This document shows, one piece after another, positions 1-5,540 of a DNA stretch of 5,777 nucleotides. Below the pieces are notes generated by a model. It saw only the letters and a list, made by a program, of their open reading frames with translations, searched no databases and was not told the origin of the DNA. The translations under genes and the position numbers were made by a program. The DNA lies in the NCBI GenBank assembly GCA_019308985.1, contig JAFDHB010000206.1, positions 1-5,777 on the forward strand, read 5' to 3'. Source of the DNA: Deltaproteobacteria bacterium. GTDB taxonomy: Bacteria; Desulfobacterota; DSM-4660; Desulfatiglandales; HGW-15. Every line of letters begins with the position of its first letter. Position 1 is the stretch's first letter.

Positions 1-1
1 C

Positions 2-30
2 TTGACGCATGTTGATATTTCTTCTAAACT
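2..30 (+). promoter_or_regulatory. Candidate sigma70 promoter upstream of mdh
   Basis: TTGACG (2-7) matches the -35 consensus at 5 of 6 positions and is followed after exactly 17 bp by TAAACT (25-30), which matches the -10 consensus at 4 of 6. It points toward mdh, but the start codon is about 370 bp away across repeats, so the link is weak. It could also belong to something now decayed, or be chance. Confidence 0.3.
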
Positions 31-50
31 CTAGCTCCGATTCAAAGAAC

Positions 51-97
51 AGCAGAAAGCAGAAGGAAAGAGAGTGAGCAGTAAGCAGTAAGCAGCA
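51..97. repeat. Heptanucleotide repeats AGCAGAA / AGCAGTA
   Basis: Two AGCAGAA units (51-64) are followed, after a short purine-rich spacer, by three AGCAGTA-type units at 77-83, 84-90 and 91-97, the last ending in CA. This is the first of several tracts in the mosaic with a 7-bp period. No function is evident. Confidence 0.8.
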
Positions 98-131
98 GAG
101 GAATTGGGAAATTGATACAGAGGACGGACGA

Positions 132-172
132 CCGACGACCGAAGACGTAAAAAACGTGGGAGCGGCATCTTG
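132..172. repeat. 41-bp dispersed repeat, copy 1
   Basis: This 41-bp stretch matches 239-279 at 39 of 41 positions (AA here, GG there). It opens inside GACGACC heptads (127-133 and 134-140) and ends in GGGAGCGGCATCTTG. The end can fold as GCGGCA-TCT-TGTTGC with two G-U pairs, which is REP-like. The two copies lie in direct orientation about 107 bp apart. Confidence 0.85.
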
Positions 173-192
173 TTGCGATCCAGGGAATGTTT

Positions 193-227
193 GAGGTTGG
201 AGGCCTGAGATTAGAGGCAAGAGGAAG
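193..227. repeat. Degenerate heptad tract beginning GAG
   Basis: Five consecutive 7-bp units share a GAG start: GAGGTTG, GAGGCCT, GAGATTA, GAGGCAA, GAGGAAG. Only the first three to four bases are conserved, so the tract is visible only when it is cut in sevens. It lies between the two copies of the 41-bp repeat. Confidence 0.65.
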
Positions 228-238
228 AAGACCGATGA

Positions 239-279
239 CCGACGACCGAAGACGTAAAGGACGTGGGAGCGGCATCTTG
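239..279. repeat. 41-bp dispersed repeat, copy 2
   Basis: Second copy of the repeat at 132-172, with two adjacent mismatches. It again begins in a heptad run (GATGACC 234-240, GACGACC 241-247). The GCGGCATCTTG end is here followed by CCCCG, giving a hairpin GCGGCA-TCT-TGCCCC with one mismatch. Conservation of the hairpin part despite different flanks suggests a mobile or recombining repeat unit. Confidence 0.85.
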
Positions 280-295
280 CCCCGGTTCTATGGCT

Positions 296-362
296 TTGAA
301 CCCTGAACCTTGAACCCTGAACCTTGAACCTTGAACCTTGAACTTTGAACCTTGAACCTTGA
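296..362. repeat. Nine tandem TTGAACC heptamers
   Basis: Nine 7-bp units run without interruption from 296 to 358: TTGAACC or CTGAACC, with one TTGAACT, followed by a partial TTGA (359-362). On the other strand the array reads as Val-Gln-Gly-Ser-like peptide repeats, a low-complexity translation and not a gene. A TTG inside the array (359) opens the mdh frame upstream, but this is not the likely mdh start. Confidence 0.95.
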
Positions 363-363
363 G

Positions 364-380
364 TGCCGCCCTTGGCGGCA
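364..380. repeat. Perfect 7-bp hairpin, also part of an 18-bp repeat shared with the window end
   Basis: TGCCGCC (364-370), a 3-nt loop CTT, and GGCGGCA (374-380) form a perfect GC-rich hairpin. Bases 367-384 are identical to the reverse complement of 5760-5777. The hairpin ends 11 nt before the mdh Shine-Dalgarno sequence. It has no T-run, so it is not a standard terminator for plus-strand transcripts. Confidence 0.8.
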
Positions 381-391
381 GACCAAAACAT

Positions 392-398
392 AGGAGGA
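392..398 (+). promoter_or_regulatory. Ribosome binding site fixing the mdh start
   Basis: AGGAGGA lies 8 nt before ATG 407. It selects this ATG over the upstream in-frame TTG at 359, which sits inside the TTGAACC repeat and would add 16 residues encoded by the repeat and hairpin. Confidence 0.85.
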
Positions 399-406
399 CG
401 CTGGAT

Positions 407-1354
407 ATGAGGCGAAAAGTCACGGTAGTAGGAGCTGGTCAGGTAGGTTCCACCACCGCTATGCGTATTGCAGAAAAGGAGCTCGCCGATGTTGTGCTCA
501 TCGACATCGTAGAAGGCGTGCCCCTTGGCAAGGCCCTGGACATCTATGAAGCCGGGCCCATAGAGCAGCATGATTGCAAGATAGTTGGTTGTACAGACCA
601 GTACGATGCCGCAAAAGGCTCTGATATTGTCATTATTACGGCAGGTGTCCCGAGGAAGCCCGGCATGAGCAGGGACGATCTCTTGTCCATAAATATGGGT
701 ATTATGCGCTCGGTGGCAGAACAGGTAGCCAGGGTCGCCCCCGATTCTATCCTCATTGTGGTCAGCAACCCCTTGGATGCTATGTGCCACGTGGCCTATG
801 AAGTTACGGGCTTTCCCAAAAACCGGGTAATGGGAATGGCAGGTGTCCTTGACTCGGCCCGGTTCGCCGCTTTCATAGCCATGGAACTGGATGTCTCGGT
901 CGAAAACATCCAGACCTTTGTCATGGGGGGGCATGGGGATACGATGGTGCCCCTTCCTCGATTTACGACCATAGCTGGAATTCCTGTTACTGAATTTCTC
1001 TCCCCCGAGAGGATTGAAGCCCTGGTGGAGAGGACTCGAAAGGCCGGAGCTGAGATCGTGGAACTCCTCAAGACCGGCAGCGCTTACTATGCCCCGTCAT
1101 CAGCGACGGTTGAGATGGCTGAAGCCATTCTCAAAGACAAGAAAAAGATCTTACCCTGTTCTGTCTACCTCCAGGGCCAATATGGCATAAACGACCTGTT
1201 CGTCGGCGTTCCTGTCAAACTAGGGGCCGGAGGAGTCGAACAGATCATCGAGGTGGAACTCCGAGAGGAAGAAAAGGCAGCCCTTCATAATTCGGCTTCA
1301 TCCGTGCAAAGACTCGTAGAGGATATGAAACGACTGAAGGAGTCCCGCGGGTAG
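407..1354 (+). CDS. mdh: Malate dehydrogenase (NAD-dependent, LDH-like type)
   Basis: Cytosolic enzyme of 315 residues that interconverts malate and oxaloacetate with NAD, in the citric acid cycle (oxidative or reductive). The N-terminal Rossmann fold shows GAGQVGS (residues 9-15), and Asp33 at the end of the second strand favours NAD over NADP. The active-site loop [10 protein letters not shown] has Arg83 and Arg89. The Arg at 83 is the substrate-binding residue typical of malate rather than lactate enzymes. NPLD (121-124), Asp149 and Arg152 in VLDSAR, and catalytic His176 in GGHGDTMVP complete the set. Length is normal for the LDH-like, usually tetrameric, group. The start is ATG 407 because of the strong AGGAGGA before it. 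It is followed after 28 bp by an unknown gene on the same strand, probably cotranscribed. The identity is secure; quaternary state is inferred from the family. Confidence 0.97.
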   Translation: MRRKVTVVGAGQVGSTTAMRIAEKELADVVLIDIVEGVPLGKALDIYEAGPIEQHDCKIVGCTDQYDAAKGSDIVIITAGVPRKPGMSRDDLLSINMGIMRSVAEQVARVAPDSILIVVSNPLDAMCHVAYEVTGFPKNRVMGMAGVLDSARFAAFIAMELDVSVENIQTFVMGGHGDTMVPLPRFTTIAGIPVTEFLSPERIEALVERTRKAGAEIVELLKTGSAYYAPSSATVEMAEAILKDKKKILPCSVYLQGQYGINDLFVGVPVKLGAGGVEQIIEVELREEEKAALHNSASSVQRLVEDMKRLKESRG

Positions 1355-1382
1355 TCGGGTAATTTTCCGCCAAGACGAGTAA

Positions 1383-1706
1383 ATGGCAAAGAGCACCGGC
1401 AAAAAAACAAGCCATTTTGCTGATCGCCTTCTTGGGCAACTGGAGGAGCTTGCAGATTCTCTCGGGATAGCGATACGTTACGAAAAACTCAAAGGGGAAG
1501 GGCAGGCCAGCGGGGGAGGGCTGTGTAAATTGAGGGGTAAATACTTCCTTATTGTGGACTCCAAGGCCCATACCAGTGAAAAAATTGACATCTTGGCCGT
1601 ATCCCTGGCGCGTTTTAATCTCAGCAACGTCTACCTCAAGCCCGGCCTTAGGGAGTTCTTGGAACAGGTAGAAGGGCCCAAGGTTCCTGTTTCAAAACAA
1701 GATTGA
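1383..1706 (+). CDS. Conserved-looking hypothetical protein, 107 aa, downstream of mdh
   Basis: I do not recognise a named family. The protein is small, soluble and basic at its N-terminus (MAKSTGKK), with no signal peptide or membrane segment. A Gly-rich GGGLCKLRGKYFLIVD stretch (about residues 44-59) is followed by an amphipathic helical region and LKPGLREFLEQVEG near the C-terminus. The pattern of a short strand with a buried acidic end followed by helices suggests a small alpha/beta domain. It begins 28 bp after mdh and likely shares its transcript. The ribosome binding site is poor (AAGACGAG region). Its last 15 bp, including the stop, overlap the end of the convergent carboxyltransferase gene. 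Codon use resembles mdh, and the frame is much more protein-like than the antisense frame, so I consider it real. Confidence 0.8.
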   Translation: MAKSTGKKTSHFADRLLGQLEELADSLGIAIRYEKLKGEGQASGGGLCKLRGKYFLIVDSKAHTSEKIDILAVSLARFNLSNVYLKPGLREFLEQVEGPKVPVSKQD

Positions 1707-3566
1707 CCTTCCCCTTTTCCTCTTCGGCCTTTTCCGGGGGCGATAGTTGGTCCGCTTGTAAAGTTCGAGATATTTGGCAATGGCCAGCTTCATCTCCTTT
1801 CTCCCCCTTATTTCCTGAATACCCCTTATGTCATGGTAATAGTTGAGGTTATTATATATATCCGCCGATATCCTATGGAGGTAGTCGGAACGAACCAACT
1901 TCTCATCCACCTCGAACCCGATGGATTTCATTACCCTTGGACCGGCAAATATGACCAGGGCTCCGGGCTCCGCTATGACTACGTCACCCAAGGCCGCATA
2001 GCTCGCTATCGCCCCCCCGGTAGAAGGGTCCGCAAGGATGGATATGTACGGTAGCCCATGCCTTTTGAGCCTGTTTACCGACTCAATCGTTTTGACCATC
2101 TGCATGAGTGCCGAAATGCCTTCGTACAGCCTGGCGCCCCCTGAGCAACAAAGGCTTATCACGGGAAGGTTTTCCTGTATTGCATAATCAACAGCGCGCC
2201 TGAATTTCTCGCCGAACACTACGCCCATGGAACCGCCGCAGTAATAGAACTCACTGATAACCATTACCACCTTGAAGTGATAAATCCTGGCACTCCCCAC
2301 CACCAGGGATTCCTTGAAATGGGATCTACCCTCTTGCCTGGCAAGAAACTCACGGTAATAATCAGTGATTGCTTCCTCTGTGAGCAGTTGATCCACGGTG
2401 AGGTTCCTGTAAAGCTCGTGAAAGGTACCGGTATCTGCAAGACAGTCAATCCATCCGGTTGCCCCAAGTATATAGGAGTAACCGCATTCGGGGCAAACAT
2501 GGTGATTATCCAGGAAGTCCTTTAAGGGTATCAGCTTGCCGCACCCGTTCTTCCTCTTTTCCTGTCCTGACAGACCGCCGCATTCTATGTATTCCTTCGT
2601 GATCTCCTTCTGCTGGATACGCCCATAGTCGTCGCTGACTTCCGTCAAACTTGAATAATTTACTATCTTGATATCCGGGGGTGGTTTATGAAAGGCCCTT
2701 TTTATCGGATTTTCTATGAACTTTCTTATATTGTAGAACTTACCGCTCCCCTTGGATAGGCCGTATTGCTTGGCCCGCATTTGTCTCTTCTTGATCAGTC
2801 TCTTGATCTTCACCCTGGACAAATCCTTTATGGATCTTACCAAGCAGCTCCTGATATTGGCTGCCATCTCATCTGCGTCCGTGACGTCTTTTGGGGCAGG
2901 CACTATGCGGTCAATCACGCCCAGATTCTTGAGTTCCCTTGCCGTCGGTTTCAATATGGTCAAAGCGTCTCTGATTCTCGTCGGATCCCTGAAGACAATG
3001 GATGCCATGCTCTCGGGCGGAGCAGTTGCATAGAGTGCATCTTCCAGCTGCCACCGCAGGTCTGTGACCTGAATTGCCAGGGCCCCTCCGCTCCCACCCT
3101 CCCCGAGGATGATGGAGATAGTGCGCACAGGTATGGTCAGAAACTCCTTTATCAGGTGTGCGATGAAGAATGCCTGGAAGCGCTGGGCCGAATACATGGA
3201 AATATCGGCCCCATAGGTGTCGATAAGGGTCAATATAAAGGTCTTTTCCGCATCAGAGGCCTTTGCCTTCTTTAGGATGCCCAGGATCTGGGAATGATCA
3301 TCGGAGGTCAGCATTCCATAATTCAACCTCTTCAGGTCGTCTTGGCTCCTGAGGTCTTCGGGCCTTGGCTTCTGTTGTCCTATCACATAGATCTTCCTGT
3401 TTTCGAAGTTGCAGGAACCTGCTATAAGGGAGATACCCGTAGGGTTTATGGGCTTGAAGTCAGGAAAGACCCTCTCCACAATATCCGAGGCCCTCGGACG
3501 ATAGGGATGCCTCGTACGTTTCTTGAATATCTCCACTATGTCTAGTTTTTCTAATGGATATGCCAT
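1692..3566 (-). CDS. Fused acetyl-CoA carboxylase carboxyltransferase, alpha (AccA-like) then beta (AccD-like)
   Basis: A 624-residue cytosolic protein joining both carboxyltransferase halves, which would transfer the carboxyl group from biotin to acetyl-CoA to make malonyl-CoA. The N-terminal half carries GEGGSGGALAI (about 155-165), the oxyanion-hole motif of AccA, and an SPEGCASI-like segment PPESMASI (183-190). It lacks much of the usual AccA N-terminal helix region, and the family motif DTPGAYPG..AEERGQ is altered to DTYGADISMYSAQRFQ (116-131). The C-terminal half has a zinc ribbon with Cys329, Cys342, Cys358 and Cys361, then GGSMGVVFG (444-452), SGGARLYEG (475-483), DPSTGGAIAS and FAGPRV (540-545), all typical of AccD. 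The tail is very basic. An SD-like GGAAGGA lies about 8 nt before ATG 3566. No AccB or AccC is in view, so another acyl-CoA substrate is possible. The alpha-beta order is opposite to the beta-alpha order usual in eukaryotic and actinobacterial fusions. Confidence 0.88.
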   Translation of the reverse strand: MAYPLEKLDIVEIFKKRTRHPYRPRASDIVERVFPDFKPINPTGISLIAGSCNFENRKIYVIGQQKPRPEDLRSQDDLKRLNYGMLTSDDHSQILGILKKAKASDAEKTFILTLIDTYGADISMYSAQRFQAFFIAHLIKEFLTIPVRTISIILGEGGSGGALAIQVTDLRWQLEDALYATAPPESMASIVFRDPTRIRDALTILKPTARELKNLGVIDRIVPAPKDVTDADEMAANIRSCLVRSIKDLSRVKIKRLIKKRQMRAKQYGLSKGSGKFYNIRKFIENPIKRAFHKPPPDIKIVNYSSLTEVSDDYGRIQQKEITKEYIECGGLSGQEKRKNGCGKLIPLKDFLDNHHVCPECGYSYILGATGWIDCLADTGTFHELYRNLTVDQLLTEEAITDYYREFLARQEGRSHFKESLVVGSARIYHFKVVMVISEFYYCGGSMGVVFGEKFRRAVDYAIQENLPVISLCCSGGARLYEGISALMQMVKTIESVNRLKRHGLPYISILADPSTGGAIASYAALGDVVIAEPGALVIFAGPRVMKSIGFEVDEKLVRSDYLHRISADIYNNLNYYHDIRGIQEIRGRKEMKLAIAKYLELYKRTNYRPRKRPKRKRGRSILF

Positions 3567-3637
3567 TTATGTCTTCCTTCCAGAAAACCGGTGATTTCGC
3601 CTCTTCAGTTGCCGACACACCGAGGCTGATCCTAGCA

Positions 3638-3666
3638 ATTTTATCTCTTACCCAGCCTCTTATCAA
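3638..3666 (-). promoter_or_regulatory. Sigma70-type promoter for the carboxyltransferase gene
   Basis: Read on the minus strand, TTGATA (3666-3661) is followed after exactly 17 bp by TAAAAT (3643-3638), each matching consensus at 5 of 6 positions. Transcription would start near 3631, leaving a leader of about 65 nt with a GGAAGGA ribosome binding site. It lies in the 247-bp gap after the Nudix gene, which suggests that the carboxyltransferase is transcribed independently. I saw no convincing terminator or other gene in that gap. Confidence 0.65.
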
Positions 3667-3813
3667 CGTCACTTTTAGGAATCCTTCCTGGCGTGCCCAT
3701 TTCTGCCCTTTGCCCGGACCATTGCGATCCTTTCTCCCGTGCATGCAGAACAGGAATGTCTCCAGCGCAGGTGCAGAATTCGTGTCTTTTGTCTCTGAAG
3801 AGAATTTCGGGTG

Positions 3814-4296
3814 TCATTCATCCGGATCAATACCGTCCTTGCCCTGGCGGCAGGGCCTGAAAAAGTGTGAGTTGAAGTAATCCTGCAAGATGGTCCCGTG
3901 GTCGAAGGCCAGATCATCCGGCAAATTTTCCCTGTTGAACACTCCTATCTCTCTTGCATCATCGTCGGCCTTTGGCACACCCTCGGCCTTTGCCACGAAA
4001 ACAAATGTAATCGTGTGATGCCTGGGATCCCTATTGGGATCAGAGTACGCACCAAGGATTGAAACAATTTTGATATCAAGGGATGTCTCTTCCTTCGCCT
4101 CTCTGATTGCGGCCTGTTCAAGGGTCTCTCCGTAATTGACGAACCCCCCGGGCAGCGCCCATCCATATGGAGGGTTTCTCCTCCTTATGAGCACTATACC
4201 ATCATCAACCTCGATGATGACATCTACGGTCGGCAGGGGATTGCGGTATCGTTCAACTACCTTACCGCAGTGGGGGCACGTGATATGTTCCTTCAA
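3814..4296 (-). CDS. Nudix hydrolase with N-terminal CPHC knuckle
   Basis: About 160 residues, cytosolic. Nudix enzymes split nucleoside diphosphates linked to another group (ADP-ribose, NADH, dinucleotides), and this one resembles the ADP-ribose pyrophosphatase-like branch, but the substrate cannot be read from sequence. The Nudix box runs from Gly51 in GGFVNYGE through REAKEETSL (65-73). All catalytic acids are present, but the consensus Gly near its end is Ser72. A CPHCGK knuckle (Cys7, Cys10) precedes [10 protein letters not shown]; only one Cys pair is visible. Start: the open frame extends upstream without ATG, GTG or TTG between the phosphatidyltransferase-overlapping part and TTG 4296. 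TTG gives the expected short N-terminus. It starts 2 nt after the TAG of the preceding gene, with GGAGGGG inside the end of that gene as ribosome binding site, so translation is probably coupled. Confidence 0.88.
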   Translation of the reverse strand: MKEHITCPHCGKVVERYRNPLPTVDVIIEVDDGIVLIRRRNPPYGWALPGGFVNYGETLEQAAIREAKEETSLDIKIVSILGAYSDPNRDPRHHTITFVFVAKAEGVPKADDDAREIGVFNRENLPDDLAFDHGTILQDYFNSHFFRPCRQGKDGIDPDE

Positions 4297-4298
4297 TC

Positions 4299-4967
4299 CT
4301 ATTGGCTCCCCTCCAAGATGCGCCTGCGCACCAGGAATATCCTGTACAAGGCGGTAAGGTTTGAAGATACGGCCAGGACGAGCAGCGTGATGATCATCAA
4401 GGTGGTGCCGATCTTTGGGATCGCCCCCAGGAGTGACCCTATTATCAACAGGGTTATCCTCTCCGGTCTTTGCATGAGGCCCTTCTTGCATTCGATCCCA
4501 AGACCCTCGGCCCTTGCGCGAGTATAACTTACCATGTAAGAACCTACAATGGCCAATATTATTATGATTACCACCGCAGGCATTGGATCAGTGTCGGCCC
4601 TACTCCCAGGGATATTTAGGAGAGCACCGCCCCCGGCAAAGTGATAAGCCAGGCCGAGGTAAAGAAACATATCACTGTAACGGTCCAATGTACTGTCAAA
4701 GAAAGCGCCGAAAGGACTGTTCTTTCGGGTGGCCCTTGCAACAACACCGTCCAAGGTGTCAAAGGTACCTGCTATGACTACCACCCAGGCAGCCCAGAAA
4801 AAGGCCCCTGTGCTATATGCGATCCCGGCAACGATGCTCAAGATGAAACCGAAAATGGATAGAACGTTTGGATGTATTCCAACCTTTGCAAAAAAGCGCG
4901 CCAGGGGGCCTATTATCTTCAAATACCTTTCCCTGTTCTTGTCACTTATGAAAACCAGTCTTACCAT
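4299..4967 (-). CDS. CDP-alcohol phosphatidyltransferase, phosphatidylinositol-phosphate synthase-like
   Basis: Integral membrane enzyme (222 residues) that joins a CDP-diacylglycerol-type lipid to an alcohol headgroup. The complete family motif is visible: Asp70 and Asp73 in DTLDG, AR at 77-78, Gly87, Asp91 and Asp95 in GAFFDSTLD, the metal-binding and catalytic residues. Several hydrophobic segments are seen (about 36-50, 55-68, 98-116, 130-148, 171-186, 187-208). The downstream [12 protein letters not shown] segment and DSTLDR resemble actinobacterial and archaeal enzymes that use inositol phosphate as acceptor, so a phosphatidylinositol-phosphate synthase role is a reasonable inference. 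Phosphatidylglycerophosphate synthase is an alternative. The frame continues upstream to an ATG at 5039, but these 24 residues are unlike the family and no ribosome binding site precedes them; ATG 4967 is preferred, though its SD (AAAGG) is also weak. It forms a two-gene unit with the Nudix gene. Confidence 0.87.
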   Translation of the reverse strand: MVRLVFISDKNRERYLKIIGPLARFFAKVGIHPNVLSIFGFILSIVAGIAYSTGAFFWAAWVVVIAGTFDTLDGVVARATRKNSPFGAFFDSTLDRYSDMFLYLGLAYHFAGGGALLNIPGSRADTDPMPAVVIIIILAIVGSYMVSYTRARAEGLGIECKKGLMQRPERITLLIIGSLLGAIPKIGTTLMIITLLVLAVSSNLTALYRIFLVRRRILEGSQ

Positions 4968-5092
4968 GCTTTCTGCTCTACCTTTCAGTGAATGGGGACT
5001 TCGGAAATACCACCCAAACCCTGAGGTGCGCAATACCATTCAGCAAAGACGCCGGGACACAATCCATACCTCAAAGGAGGTGGAAGAGCTAG

Positions 5093-5121
5093 AAGATATC
5101 AAAGAGTCCCCTTGTTGTCAA
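5093..5121 (-). promoter_or_regulatory. Sigma70-type promoter for the phosphatidyltransferase-Nudix pair
   Basis: On the minus strand a perfect -35 TTGACA (5121-5116) is followed after exactly 17 bp by TATCTT (5098-5093), 4 of 6 to consensus. It begins 8 bp after the stop codon of the 136-residue gene. The predicted start near 5086 gives a leader of about 120 nt before ATG 4967, which contains a small perfect inverted repeat (ACCTC-AAAG-GAGGT on the plus strand, 5068-5081). Confidence 0.6.
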
Positions 5122-5129
5122 AACGGCAC

Positions 5130-5540
5130 TTACATAGGGTTTGTCATCAGCTTTGCCGCACGAATCCGTTCCCCCACCTCCCCTGTAATGATCTGGCAGA
5201 GAGGAGCGTCCCACATCCTATTCTCCAATACCACTTCACCCCTTCTTCTCAAGATTTCCCTCTTCGCCAAGACCTTGAGCAAGGCGATGTCATTGGAGCC
5301 GTACTTTGGATCCTGAACTTTCCCCGCCATTCTGTATGCAAAAGTGATCATGGCTATGGTCGTCACTGCGGCTCTATCTCGTCCATAGTCCCGAATGGTA
5401 ATATCCACTGAGCCGACCCGTTCCAGGATGGTCTCAGGAACATCCTTCAATCTCGTCCCTTTGTCAAATTTTTGTGACAGCCATTGGAAGTTCTCCTTTC
5501 CTATCATATCCACAATCCCGTCCCTTGGAGTCTGTGTCAT
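5130..5540 (-). CDS. Hypothetical protein, 136 aa, coupled to the putative selenoprotein
   Basis: I do not recognise this protein. It is soluble, with no signal peptide or membrane segment, probably mostly helical, and has a single Cys (in DAPLCQIITGEVGERI near the C-terminus). The middle (RDYGRDRAAVTTIAMITFAYRM, about residues 51-72, split here by function only) and the KREILRRRGEVVLENRMWD stretch look well structured. Its ATG overlaps the TGA of the upstream frame as ATGA, a common sign of translational coupling and shared function. A GGGGGAGG sequence lies about 13 nt upstream, a little far for a ribosome binding site, which also fits coupling. The TAA stop is followed at once by the promoter of the next unit, so the two genes 5722-5130 appear to form their own operon. 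Confidence 0.75.
   Translation of the reverse strand: MTQTPRDGIVDMIGKENFQWLSQKFDKGTRLKDVPETILERVGSVDITIRDYGRDRAAVTTIAMITFAYRMAGKVQDPKYGSNDIALLKVLAKREILRRRGEVVLENRMWDAPLCQIITGEVGERIRAAKLMTNPM

Larger units (their letters stand above)
1..406. other. Gene-free leader filled with mosaic tandem repeats
   Basis: No convincing protein-coding frame is seen on either strand. The open frames here translate into low-complexity repeats (Arg-Arg-Ser-Ser-Val, Val-Gln-Gly-Ser types) that only reflect the tandem repeats. The stretch holds a candidate promoter at its left end, at least four unrelated short tandem repeat families, a 41-bp dispersed repeat present twice, and a hairpin next to the mdh ribosome binding site. 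It would form a leader of about 370 nt if mdh is transcribed from the left-end promoter. Confidence 0.75.

Noticed and set aside
296..362. Possible CRISPR-like array
   Set aside because: The units are only 7 bp, directly abutting, with no spacers; this is a microsatellite-type tract.
42..423. Minus-strand open frames in the left leader (77 and 70 codons)
   Set aside because: They are translations of the tandem repeats, with low-complexity Ser, Arg, Val-Gln-Gly runs and no ribosome binding site.
3460..3744. Minus-strand open frame of 94 codons across the gap before the carboxyltransferase gene
   Set aside because: It has no ribosome binding site and runs into the carboxyltransferase start in another frame. 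The promoter and SD of the real gene lie inside it. A faint KVTLIRG resemblance to ribosomal protein L30 is not sustained.
3740..3747. TGCATGCA palindrome between the Nudix and carboxyltransferase genes
   Set aside because: An isolated 8-bp palindrome with no repeats or operator-like spacing around it; expected by chance.
4968..5039. 24-residue N-terminal extension of the phosphatidyltransferase from ATG 5039
   Set aside because: No ribosome binding site, residues unlike the family N-terminus, and the ATG at 4967 gives the usual length.
5073..5081. Perfect Shine-Dalgarno-like AAAGGAGGT on the plus strand
   Set aside because: No start codon follows at a usable distance, and the plus frames here are antisense to minus-strand genes and their leader.
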